DNA of 64,000 bases from Allodiplogaster sudhausi. Lineage: Eukaryota; Nematoda; Chromadorea; Rhabditida; Diplogasteridae. Shown here piece after piece: positions 14,071 to 25,650 of this stretch. A model generated the notes under the pieces. That model ran no database searches. It was not told where the DNA came from and was given only the letters and a program-made list of their open reading frames with translations. Made by a program: the position numbers and the translations under genes. Location: positions 749,501-813,500 of the forward strand of contig CALZFC010000105.1 in the NCBI GenBank assembly GCA_945643635.1, given 5' to 3'. Position 1 is the stretch's first letter; each line of letters starts with the position of its first letter.

Positions 14071-15670
14071 TGACTTCTCATTAAATAAAAGTATGTTAGA
14101 ATGGATAGAAGACTCCAAGCTTTCTTATAGGCTGAATTTAAAAGCCCCAGATCGTCCCGTAATCACCGCTAGAGCAGACTTTTCTCCCTTTAGAGCCAAC
14201 AAACAACCCTCAGACCCCAACTAACAACCCTCAGACCCCAACTAACAACCCTTAGAGCGAAATAACAACAACCCGAACTAACCCCCAGGCCAAAGGCCCG
14301 TAGCGTGACATAGTCACGCTAGTCTAGAGTTATCTAAAAGTCGACTGTTATTTATTTACGGGTATAGCGCGGAGAGGTGTAGCGGGTGGTGGGGGTGAGA
14401 TACGTGGAAGCGGTTTTCGGGGTTTTCTAAAATATCCCTTGGACTACAAGAATATGTGGGTTTCAAAAAATTAGGGTTGGTGCCGGCGCGGGCGCCCAAA
14501 CTTTGGTCCGAGGAGACTTCGATTTGGGCACATTGGCGACTTTGAGGGGTTGTATCTTTTTTTCGGGTAGAGATATCGCGATGAAAAAAATACTGGGAGA
14601 TAGATCGTCCAAAAATGAATATGATTCCTGGAGTTGAGATCATTTCGAGTTTTGATAGATCAGTGGCAGCGCGGCGCGTTTTGACCCCATTTTTTGGCAT
14701 GTAGTTTGAACTTTTCTCCTAGATCCCTCCATTCCGCTTTTGATCTAACTGAATCCGATTTTAGAGTTTTTGACGGCGCATCTTTTGATACCATAATTAT
14801 CAACTTTTGGACACTGTGTGTATGAGATATTATCGATTGAAGGGTCAAATTTTTTTGTTAGGAGCGAACCTTCTAAAATTCATATCTTTATGAATAGGGA
14901 AGGTAAAGGGATGAGAGTTTCAGAATCATGCAGAGTTTCAAGAGAGCTTCAATATGAGTATACTTGCGTTTGTCTAGCTTTTCATTAAAGTGCCCTGCTA
15001 GGGCCGTGAAGTGGCAAATTTTTGGAAGGCATTTTGGGTCTTCATTTCTTCGCGATAGTTAAAGGTGTTGCCACATATTATATATCATTCTGTAGCTCTC
15101 GAGAAGGCGAACAACTTTCTCATACAAAATGTTTTCATATTTTGTCATTTTTGATCTACTTTTGGGGTCAGAAGGTTCAGGCCACTATTTCGGCCTTAGC
15201 TATCACTGACACTTTTTAGCGCATATTTTTATTATTGTAGAGCCAAAAATTAGCTATCGAATGATAGGTAGATCATGGGATTTGATCCAGGCATATTCGA
15301 GATATGAATTATTTTGTGGCTTTTTGGGCTATTTTCAGTGCACATCGAAAGTCATGGGTCGCAGGTTCGAATCCGCGGGCGCGCAAACTCTTTTGCGCGC
15401 TTTTGTATGACTCCTGAGTATGCTAAAAGAGTGATATCATATAGTAAAGACTCCAAGCTTTCTAATGAGCTTAAATTCAAAGGCCCGGATAGTCCAGTAG
15501 CGCCGCTAGAACAGACTTTTGACCCTTTAGAGCCAAATTTTAACCCTTAGAGCCAACTAACGACCCAACTTACTATCTTTTTATCGGGAAATGGCCTCCG
15601 GGGCGATAGCCCCGGTGGCCATTGACCGGGCCAAAGGCCCGTAGCGTGACAAAGGCACGCTAGTCTCTCT

Positions 15671-16435
15671 ATAGACTAAACAACGTAAAAATGAATTGAC
15701 CGCTTACGGCAGATTGATTCCTGTGGGCGGCAGGATTGGTGGATTTTGATGAAACTTTCCAAAAAGGTACATTGAAGTCTCGGCTATCGTCCTGAGGGTT
15801 TGGAAATTTTTGGTTGGCGCCGGCGCCGCAAAGGGGGGTCACTCGAGAAAGTTTGAGGCCGAATTTCTCATTTTCTAGGGCATCTACAAAAATAACAAAA
15901 ATAGTAGTCGATTCGTCAGGGGGAATCTACCAATGACCAGAAGTTCGATTTCGTGGATCGATTGGTAGATCGGTGGGAATGGATTTTCTAAAATGGGCAC
16001 TTTTTCGCCTGTAGATTGGAACTTTCTCAAAATCCTGACATTCGCTTCGTTGATTGTCGGGTTCTATCGATGCAGTTTTTCAAGACGCATCTTTAGATGT
16101 GTGACTTGTAAACTTTAGCGCATCAGGGATATCAAAAAAATCAATAAAACTGAAAATTTTATTCGTTAGGGACCAACTTTGAACTTTTATATCTCAAGAA
16201 GTAGGAACGGTATCGGGATGAGACTAGGAGCATCTTGTTGAGAATTGAACAGGCTTCAATATGAGCCTATTTGGGTTTTTTAAAACATTCGATAAGTACC
16301 TTAAAGGAGCCGGTTTCCGAAGCCCCGCGATACCTCCGAGGGTATTTAAGCTATGTCATCAAATTATGGTTTGAAAGAACCGTCACGCCAAGACGAACAA
16401 CTTTCTCATACATTGCATTGTCATTAGAATTCATC
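15671..16435. repeat. Diverged, orphaned satellite unit
   Basis: Past the last hairpin the sequence stops matching the array closely, but the order of blocks survives in degraded form. It has a GGCGCCGGCGCC block near 15,817, an AAATTTTTGG block near 15,805, a 'ggtagatcggtggga' block near 15,970, a 'gtagattggaactttctc' block near 16,012 and a CAACTTTCTCATACA block near 16,400. I read it as an ancient unit outside the homogenised array. Confidence 0.7.
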
Positions 16436-16754
16436 TTAAGCTTATAAAGGGTCGTTGAAGGTTTTGAATGGCTGTTTAATTGGTCTAGGTGAGCTCTGGG
16501 TCAGGCGGCTGCTGTCTGGCCGTCTGCACTCTCTCTCCTCTCTATGCTGTCTCGCACCCAGCGAGCGAGCCGGTGCGTAGTCAAAAACCCGACAGATATA
16601 GAATGCTGCAGCAATTGGCTTCCCTCCGTTTTTCTCACTGAGTCGGTTTAATTACCCAAGTTTGATATAATCGCTTGGGTGCGCCCTCGGATGCTCGCTT
16701 GCGTCCGGATGCTCGCTTGCGTCCGGATGCTCGCTTGCATATATAACGCGGAGA
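16436..16754. repeat. Intergenic region with an 18 bp triplicate
   Basis: No gene seen. Positions 16,688-16,740 hold three tandem copies of an 18 bp motif (CGGATGCTCGCTTGCGTC), the last slightly changed. The rest is unremarkable sequence between the satellite border and the end of the minus-strand gene. Confidence 0.7.
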
Positions 16755-19146
16755 TCAATCAAGATAGGCAGAACAAAGGAAAAAAGGTCTGAAGTCCACA
16801 TGTAGGTAACTGAAGAGATTGCAAACGAGGATGGGGCTTACCTAACGAAGTCGATGAATTCGGATGAAGCGACCACCGCGGAGTCACCTTCAAAACAGAA
16901 AGAAATGAAAATAGCTCTCATCGGCAGATTAACTCGAAATTCATCACTGACCTCGGGAACCTCGGGAAGCGGGCGGCCGGTAAGTTGGCCGCTCAGGGCG
17001 GGCGGAGTCAAGAATGCGAGTGACTCTTCCCGCCAGTCGACCCTTTCCACTCGGGGGCAGCTTCTCTTCCCTTTCTCTCTTCATCAAAGTGTATCTCCTA
17101 CCTCCCACTCCCTCCTCTTCAACAGGAATCTGCTGCACAACGCTGTCTATCCAGCTCTTTGCACTACTCTCCTCTTTCACTCTCTCTCTCTGTCCTCTCC
17201 TCTTTTCCCATTTCATCTCAGACGATGATCCTTCCTTCGTTGGTGTCTTCTCTCCATCCCCACATTCTTCTTCAAGGGAGTCACCAACTAAATCAGCAAT
17301 ATCACAATTATTCCCTTCAATACTGACAATCGAAGGAAAAGGGGGGGGGGGGGGAGTACTACCTCTGAGCGGCTCCACCTTGGTCAATTGAATTCGAAGA
17401 GAACCACGTTCTCTGTGATGATCCCTGAAACATAGAAAGTGTTGATACTATAACGAGGATGCCATCCAAACTGGTAGCAGAGTATGGAGAAACCTAGACT
17501 GGGCGATGCGAGCTTCTTCCTCCCTACGAATCCTCTCGTTGTATTCCCTCTCCACCTCCGCCCCCCAATCCACGGTGGCCATGCTTTCGAATGAAGAGCA
17601 GAAGTCAGCGAAAGAGGCAGTGCTCATGTTGTCTGCCACTCCTCCCGTCTCGCTCACAGACGTCTCGTCTCGCCAGTCCTTCAACTCATCCTCTCTCTCG
17701 CCTTTTTCCTCTCTGCTTCTCTCTCTCTCTCTCTTGTATCGCCAGTCCTTCAACTCATTCTCTCTCTCTCCTCTTCCTTCTCTCTCTCTATCTCTCTCTC
17801 GTCTCGCCAGTCCTTCAACTCACACTCTCTCTCTCTCTATCTCTCTCTCTCTCGCCTCTTCCTTCTCTGCTTCTCTCTCTCGTCTCGCCAGCCCTGCAAC
17901 TCATTCTCTCCCTCTCTCTCTCGCGCCTCTTCTTTCTCTGTCTCTCTGTCGTCTCCACATCATTTCTTACCGAACTGGGAGTGACGCCAAGTGGCATGTC
18001 ACTGCGTGTGCTGGTAAGAGAGTCATTCCGTCTTCTCGCCCCTCTCCTCCTCGTTCCTTCCTCCGCCCGCATTGAACACCTCTCGTTCGTTCGAGAAAAC
18101 ATCTGAATCTTCACGATCTTCGACACTAGAATCTCAACTATTAAGTACAGCAAATAAACAAGCCTGCTTTTGGCGCCCTCGTTCCGACACCTTCGTAGGC
18201 CGCATATCAAGATATCCGCCTTGCTTCCGAGTATTAAACAAAGATATCGTCGAGTTCTACAATACAAAAACTAGAATTTCCAACTTGTTTCAAGCTTAAA
18301 AAGAGGAGGTCAGAAAACCAACAAATGATAGATTCGATCCCATGTCTTCGCGGGAACCACTTTTCTTTCGGCGATTATCTTCTCTGGAACACAAAAAGTA
18401 AGCAAATCCCTTTCACTATCTCGAATCTAATTGTAAGTGGCCCTAGTAAATTACTTTCTCTCCAAAATTTAGTTTAAAAAGAAAACCCCAAGTGTGCTAA
18501 TATACATGGCCATTGTTTATCATCCCTAAAATTAATTTAAGGGTGTAATTTGCGCCCTTTGATTTTCTTTTTATTGAAACAAATGGGAACTCCTATAAGT
18601 CCACATATGGAGACCTCTTCTGAGGGCGTCGTTGGCTGATCTTGACAGGCGTTCCTGCCTCCGGAGTCGTGCTTCCACTTTCCATTGCTTTAACATATCT
18701 CTTTCAATTGTAAAAATACATTTAATGTATATTTTTAAAAGCAAGAAGAGATCTGAACAATCCGTAAACCGTACCTATAGACATTGTTGAGCTACTTTGT
18801 GAATCGTGACTACTACGTCGATGCCTAGTTTTACCTGCAAATAAAACTTGATTATTTCTTCAATGTCATAAAAACATGTAAGACATTGGATTCATAAAGA
18901 CATCTTTCTAAGACATTGGATTTATAAAGACATCTTTCATAAGATACTATTCCGAGTGAAGAGTGGACCTGGAAGACTGCGCTCGTCGGGAGGGGGATGC
19001 CGAGGTGGTTTGTTGACGAGTCTCTCGTCTTCGCGAGGGAGACGAGTGATGTCGGTGCCTTGCTTCATCATTCCTGGCCGGTACAGTTGCAGTGACGGTC
19101 TGGCTGTTTTCTTCTTTCCGTCCATTCTCTCATCAGTCTCTGCCAT
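16755..19146 (-). CDS. Uncharacterised multi-exon protein with EJC-binding-like motif
   Basis: I do not recognise the family. Reading down the minus strand, phase-consistent exons are about 19146-18948, 18834-18775, 18687-18615, 18383-18319, an unresolved stretch, a coding exon ending 17494, then 17424-17363, 17314-16952, 16887-16842 and 16809-16755 (stop). The N-terminus starts MAETDER and holds ARPSLQLYRPG at about residues 15-25. This resembles the R-P-x-L-x-I/L-Y-x-P-G exon-junction-complex-binding motif of UPF3B and SMG6. The rest is low-complexity, rich in Ser, Arg and Glu, with a charged helix (EVEREYNERIRREEEARIAQ) coded near 17,500-17,560 and an acidic segment coded near 17,280. The middle (18,318-17,640) is obscured by CT repeats. 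It is divergent from LARP1. The link to NMD/EJC is inference from one motif. Confidence 0.55.
17680..17950. repeat. CT-rich low-complexity block with reiterated 'cgccagtccttcaactca'
   Basis: The plus strand is CT/TC microsatellite broken by three or four copies of a TCGCCAGTCCTTCAACTCA-like phrase (about 17,672, 17,740, 17,802 and 17,885). That makes a minisatellite of 60-70 bp. It lies inside the minus-strand gene, so its sense strand is GA-rich. Long open frames here are by-products of composition. Confidence 0.7.
18877..18940. repeat. Two tandem 33 bp copies
   Basis: The phrase 'taagacattggattcataaagacatcttt' occurs twice in tandem with two substitutions. It sits in an intron of the minus-strand gene, just beyond its first exon. 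Confidence 0.7.
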
Positions 19147-19712
19147 CCCCGTCGCCTCAACCTCATTCATACAATATGCACAAAAAGAAAAAAATCTCAT
19201 ATTTATAGTGTTGCTCAGTTGTGAATGATACAGTAATGGCTGTAGCGATAGTGTGATTCACAAGATGCCGGATGATCTTGCTTCAGAAGCAGGCATAAGT
19301 AGGCATACATTATAGGACTTACACTGCTAATAAAGTAAAAAAAAAATTGCATGACCGATTATTATATGTACAAAGGTCCACTTTTAAAATATTATTGAAA
19401 TGATATGCGACCATCGTGTTGTTATTTGTAGTCAAATAACAATAGTTTATCGAACAGGCCGAGGAATTTCTTATGCGCAGTTTTGGATACTTGCGCTAGT
19501 TCAGTTACCTGCGTAGCAGCTCATTTCTGTGTATTACCCTTACCTGCATATTTCACGCTGTTCCAAAGCTTGTTGACATTCTATTGTAGGTTCTGTTTTG
19601 CAAAATCGGAAATAAATACATGTTTGTATGAAATTGTTGGAGGAAAGATCGTGTGAATTGAGGCACCCGCGTTGGCTGTGGCTGGCTCTCGTAGCGAGTG
19701 AGAGCGGCAGCT
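19147..19712. promoter_or_regulatory. Shared upstream region of two divergent genes
   Basis: These 566 bp separate the start of the minus-strand EJC-motif gene from the LARP1 start codon, so both promoters must lie here. No clear TATA box was seen. The rest shows no coding signal. Confidence 0.55.
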
Positions 19713-22700
19713 ATGGCTGGTAGACCGCTCTCCTTTGCTAATGTTGTCTCCGGTAAAACAGAAGAGCCCGTTCCCGATTCACCCCAAGCAAGTGCTGCTG
19801 ATATGAATTCCAGTCCGACTGGACAGCAGAAGAACGACCGACAGGAGCGCCATGAGAAGTTCGTGCACATGAATGGCAAGAAGAATCGGCAGCACAGAGC
19901 ACCGCGGGATAAAGAACGGGACGGCACCCGCCACGAAAAGCGGCCACCTCCTCAGCCCAAGCCGGCGGCCACTGAAGTGAAAGCAGAAGAAGTTCCTCCA
20001 GAAGAACCAATCGTGCAACTCGAGCCTGCTCCATTGCCAGCAGTTAATGCTTGGTTCAAAGGTCTCTTTAACTGTTTTATCGCTGCCATTATGTTCTCTA
20101 GCCGCTGGTTATCCATGCAGTTTACTTTGTTTTTTTTTTTGGTACTATTTCGGTACTCCTACCCCAAGGCCATGAGATTTTTTTTTTCCAAAATTTTTTT
20201 TGCTGTTATTTGGTGCGAGGCAACGTTTGAATTTCGTTTTGCTCAATTTTGCCGTTTTCTTTTTTAAAGGTAGTTTTCGGTTTCCTCACATCAAAAAACC
20301 CCCTGAGCCAAGTTTCAGCAAAAAAAAAAAATTTTTTTTTGAAAAACATTCATGGCCTTGTGGTAGGAGTACCGAAATAGTATGGTTTTTTTTTTTGCTA
20401 ATGCTGCTGCCTGATATACGGATACTATTAAAAGAAGTTTATATTTGAAAACTTATGACTTGCAGGCGGTGGAACGGTTAAACCTGCTGAAAGTTCGCCC
20501 GTGGAAGAGGAGGTTCCTGAAGTTGCGGAGGTAACATCAATTTCTATACCTGTTTAGCTGGAGTCAATATTTACCCTATTACAGCCTTGTGCTACTTCTT
20601 GTGATTCTGATTTGATGTACTGTTGTAATTTTTGTTTAAGAGTAGTAATTGTCGTTCACTTTTCTGGCCGTCCATTTGAAGCCTATGACCCTCTACACCG
20701 CTGTTGTCTGTTTTGCTCTCTCTCTGTGTCTTTCCTTCCTCATTTTTTATCATACACGTACAGAATCCCCCCAATTATTCCCAATCTAAACGTGGACAGC
20801 CACCTCTTCTAGAAGGGCTCCATCTGGTGAAACTTTCAATTAATCTTTCAGGAGATACCAGTGGCTCCGAAGGTTAAGGAAAATGGAACAACTGAAGCGA
20901 AGGTCAGGGTTTATACTAGTTAGAATAAGTCGGTACTGACTGAGTTAAGTGATGTCCTAGCCTTGTGTGCAGTAATGTTATCGTTTTTATGTAATGAAAT
21001 TATAGGAGCCGAAAAATGAGAAAGAATGGCCAAGCTTGAATGCGGCTTCGAGCGTTGGCGATGAATTGCTGAAAAGCCATGAATCGTCGGGGCACGATTC
21101 GCCGAAACAGGTAGACAATTTTTTTCCTAAAGTCTCGCTCCTTTTTGCATTATAATAATATTAGAATCACTTATGTGATATTTTACTGTGTTTCGTCTTT
21201 ATGATATGGTTTTTTTCACTATCGAATAAATGATATGACTTTGGGTATTTCTCATTCGCCCTATTATTAAGTTTTTTTTAAAGGATGAACACGACTCAAC
21301 TGCGTTAAAGCAGAAAGTGAAACAGTGGAAGAAGGTTTCCATAGAAGTGGACTACGGAAGCGGGGGCGGGCAGAGAAGGGGCGCTGCCTCTCAGCAACAC
21401 AACAGACAGGCTGGCGATAAAGGTCTGGTCCTCCTTTTTGCTCAGTTCTGTTGGTGGGTTCCTTCCCCTGTAAACATTAATTGTAGTTCCAAGCGGCAAT
21501 GGAAGTAGACGTCACGCAAAATCGAAGGATGAGACTCCGAAGCAGAACGGAGGAGATTCCGCTGCTGCGCCTGCTCCTGTCCCTTCTACTCCTGAGCAGA
21601 ATCACCATGCCAAACAGGTTCTTTCCTGCCTTTTTAATGACATACCGTTGTGACTTGATCATCCGAGTCTTCCCTAGCCGAAGTGCTGAACAAGGTCCAG
21701 CGCAAGCCTCCATGCCGGGAGCCGGGAGGGGGGCATAAAGCCAAAAAATTTCCTTTTCGGCCTAAGATCACCTTTATTGGGGAAAATTGCCGTTTTTCAA
21801 GCAAAAAATTTTTCCCCCTCGGGTGTTTCAACGCGGTTCTGAGCAGGGGGGGGGGGTTCAACACGGCGCCTGCACCGACCTTGTTAAGCACTGCTTTACC
21901 GGCCTTCAAAAAAGGTACATGGTACGATAAGATGAACTTTTGAGATGTTTTACCGGTATACCTGTGTTCCCATTGAGATCCAGCCAATTCCTTTCCTGTT
22001 GCCGTCTCCGGCGTGTGGGCTGAAATCCCAGAGCACAGCGGAAGAGACAAACGACTATTGGTTAGAATATTTTTTTAAAAATCTAGTCAATTAATCAATG
22101 AATCACATTTGTGTATCCTAGATCTCGGGACATCAATATGTCGAGGCTTTGAACACCCTTTTTAAGTTATCGGTTTTTGCTATTTTCAGTCGTTAACAAC
22201 CGTGTGGTTGCAGTCTGACTAGTTGAATAATACATGAAAGCAATTTTGAATTAAAAAAAGAGTTATCCCAACTTTCCCACGAAAATTTACTGGTATGGGG
22301 CTTTGAAATGTGCGACTTATTAATAGCCTGGCAATTTCTCGAATAAGAAAACCGAATAATGCATTCTAATTTCACCCACTTTCTTTTTTTGAAATGAATT
22401 CCACTGTAGGCTGATCTTCCCAAGTACATATTAAGCTGATGTATACCGCCAAGCATAGTTGCCATGGCGAGTTACCTTCAGTGCTGAAATACTGTCGGCC
22501 TCTGGTCTTGGACCGGTGGTTACAAATGCTCAAATGGGCTAACCCGGGAGGTTACAAAGTGCAATGTTGTTTAAAAAAAAACCGAGGAGTAACAAAGCTG
22601 TCGTGGGTCAGACCTATTTCAGCACTGGTTACCTTAAGCAGTGAATTGCGTTATGTTCCTTAAACTGGCGTAAGTATTTTGCAAGCGATTCAATCATGTT

Positions 22701-23415
22701 GTACATATCTAGAAATTCCCCCTTTGACATAATAAAATAACATTTCAAATTTTGTTTGTGATCTCACTTAATCGTTATTGTATGCCTTCCTTGTAATTTC
22801 TTTTTATTGCCTAAGAATTAAATTTCTTCGGTAAGAAAAAAAATTAGGCGAGTAGGAGATTTAAGTGAAAGAATATGCCAGTGATTTCAAGAAATATGCA
22901 GAGTCGGATATTTAAAATGAGAATATTGAAGGTATCATGACAGCTGCTCACATGGAGTCTACTACAAGGCTGGAGAGAAGGAGGGATGGAAGAAGAGTGA
23001 CCAGGCTGAAGGAGGAGGGGCGAAAGAAGCAGAGAAGACACCTCTCGTTGTCTCTTCCCTGGCCGGCCCCGCCCCCTGCAGTGGTCGGCCGCCCGAGCAG
23101 CCAGCAGCAGCCAACCAGTCGAGGGCAGCACCCGCCAAGTCCAGTCGCGACTATTGGCATCGAGGGAGCACTGCCAAGGCAGCCGGGGACTCCGTCGCTG
23201 CTCAGCCCTCTCCCAACATGAATGACAGAACCAAGGTAGAAAGAGAGTAGAAAGAACGGAGACAACTCATCCGTTCCAGTCTCGCCAGGATCGGTGGCAG
23301 CAACGGCCAGTCAACATTCACGCGCCTCCTAAACTCACGCCGGCACAGCGAAGGGCACGCGGCCCTCTTCCCGACTGGGATGACATTCAGGTTGGTTTAT
23401 TCTGCCAACTCGCTC

Positions 23416-23450
<35 letters not shown>

Positions 23451-25609
23451 CTCTCTCTCTCACTTTCTCTTCTCTCTCACACTCTCTCTCTCACATCCCG
23501 CAACTCCTTGATCCAGCAGTCACTAACGGAGGGCGAAGACAACTTTGACTACATGAACCTAATGGATGCGCAGTATGCTCAATTCTACGCTCTCGCTCTT
23601 CCCCCGTACGAAGCGTTGAATACGATGGACGCCGGTCTGGCCAGCATCATGATTCAGGTTGCTTGCATTCCTAAGCAATAAACTGCTTTCTTTGCTCATA
23701 TAAATTACTTGTCTTTGTCTTTATCTTGTCCGTATTTGTTGAATGACGTGAGGAAAGAAAGCAGGGAATAGAGAAAGAATGAGAAAGAAAACGGCGGGGA
23801 ATGGGTGCCAGCAGCATGGCTCACTCTCTTTTTGTGCCTCGCAGCCCTCTGCTTCTCTTCCACTCTCTCCATTTCATCGTGTCTCTCTTCTCTATCTCCC
23901 ACTGTCTCATTCTCGCTTGCTCTTCTTTGATGGTCACGCGTTCTGCCTCTCTCGTTCTCGTGTGCTCTCTCTTCTAATCAATAGCAGACAGATGCATGGC
24001 CATGCATGTTTACCGCTCTGTGCTTCCATTTCATTCTCTCGTTTTCTGAAAGAATATTGCATGATGCTTACTAGGGGGAATCCTCTGTTGCACACGAACC
24101 ACAGCCAGAAATTGCAGCAAGCGCAGCAGCACATGGCTACCCTGGGAGTGCGCCCCCCTCTGCCCCTTCTGCTGCCTCCCTCACAGCCCGTGGCAACCTC
24201 CGCCTCAGTGTCCGCAGCGTCTTCCGTGGATGGCAGACCCCCTGCCCCTGTGCTGAGAGGGGCGACTGTTCCTGCCGAGGCAGTGAACCCTGCCATTCCC
24301 TTCGCTCCAATCTTCCAGCCTCACACTCCATTTGTTCCTGTTGACGATGACACTCTTAAGGACTACGTGCGTAAACAGATGTCAGTATCTGGAAACTTCT
24401 TTCCTTCTTCGTATTTTGAAGAGCATTTGGCTGTTTAGTGAGTACTACTTCTCGGGAGACAACCTGCAAAAGGACTTCTTCCTCCGCCGCAAGATGAGCC
24501 CCGACGGGTTCCTTCCTCTGAAGCTCATCGCTTCTTTCCCTCGAGTGAGGAGTCTCACCAGTGATCTGACACTCATCACTGAGGGTCTACGTGACAGTGA
24601 CAAGGTTTCACTTTCTTCTTTCTTCAAGATTGTGCGAGGAATGAAGTGAGAGGTTGTTAGGTGGAGTTGAACACGACGGGCGAGTTGGTGCGTCCCCGTG
24701 TGGACCCGACCATTTGGCCTCTCTCTCCAACAGTGCACCCCATGGAGGCACCCGCCAGCACCAGTGCAGCCTCATCTCAGCCCGAAGGTGTCCACACACA
24801 ACCTCCCTCTCTCCCTGCCAGGCAGTCACAACCACAACGTGCCGCAAGTTTGTTCTTTTCTCCTCTTTTTGTACGATCTCTAAATTTTTTTTTCGTTCAG
24901 GGCAGGCTGCTTCGAATGTTGGGGCAGATGAGTTGAAGAAGGAGGAATCTGTGAATGCTCAGAATGAAGGGGAAAAAGAGGCGAGAGTGGAAGAAAAGAC
25001 ACAGAAGACACAGGACGAGAGATGGCAAGAAGTACAGACGAAGAAGAAGAAGAAGAGTGGAAGACAGAGTGGAGGGGGTGGGGCGGGCAAGGGAGGAGTA
25101 CTCCCACCCTCGCTAGCGCAGCCTTCCCAACTTGACTTCCATTTCGACTCCGAGATGGATCCAGTTATGAAGGAAACTTCCACCGATGGAACTCCTCGTC
25201 GCGAATCGAAGAAGGCTCTTCCCAGACCTGGGTTCATCTCTTTTTATAATTTTAGTCATTCTCGCGGATTCGAGATCAAGAATATTGTGATTGTGTAATT
25301 TTGAAGAGAGCTGAGTGGTCCGTCACTGGAAGAAGTGTCAGACGACATGATCGATAAACTAATCATCATGACTCCCTCTAAACGGACTCTGGACAAGACA
25401 GCCAACTGGCAGAGTCGGTCGAAGTGGAGTGTTGATTTGAATGAGCAAGTGGAGTTGGGGCTGCGGAGATATGAAGAGGAGTTGTGGAGTGCCGTGGACG
25501 AGCCGCCCGCTCTTCCTCCTCCGGTTAGTCTTCATTCAACTCTCTCAATTCATCCCATTCAAAAGGAAGCCAACAAAACAATCGTGTTTAAAAACATTAT
25601 ATATACATG

Positions 25610-25650
<41 letters not shown>

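Larger units (their letters stand above)
1..15670. repeat. Tandem satellite array, about 11.5 units of 1.33-1.38 kb
   Basis: The same block recurs head to tail. A 9 bp-stem hairpin serves as register mark and starts at 668, 2035, 3402, 4759, 6116, 7471, 8842, 10201, 11576, 12954, 14311 and 15642, giving spacings of 1331-1378 bp. Each unit carries in order: hairpin cluster, TATA-like A/T block, a GGCGCCGGCGCC-rich block, a block ending in ATTATCGATTGA, an AAATTTTTGG block, a CTTTCTCATACAAA block, and a tRNA-T-arm-like block with a GCGCGC hairpin. Units differ by substitutions and by two alternative tails: one with an extra GC hairpin (hairpins starting 668, 4759, 6116, 10201 and 15642) and one without. 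Units between 1.4-2.06 kb and 2.77-3.43 kb are nearly identical. Short open frames of 60-135 codons recur in every unit but show no domain. I see no gene here. Confidence 0.95.

Noticed and set aside
1406..15219. Recurrent 60-135 codon ORFs in each satellite unit (for example the 72 codon frame ending WRIFFLL)
   Set aside because: They recur because the DNA recurs. They have no domain, overlap ORFs on both strands, and frames are disrupted in several units. A codon-position substitution test on all copies would be needed to revive them.
1..15670. CRISPR array or bacterial origin, suggested by regular hairpins
   Set aside because: The period is 1.36 kb, with no short spacers, and the flanking genes are clearly intron-bearing animal genes.
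17506..18106. Plus-strand Ser/Leu-rich proteins of 171-189 codons
   Set aside because: They are translations of CT microsatellite, antisense to a phase-consistent minus-strand gene.
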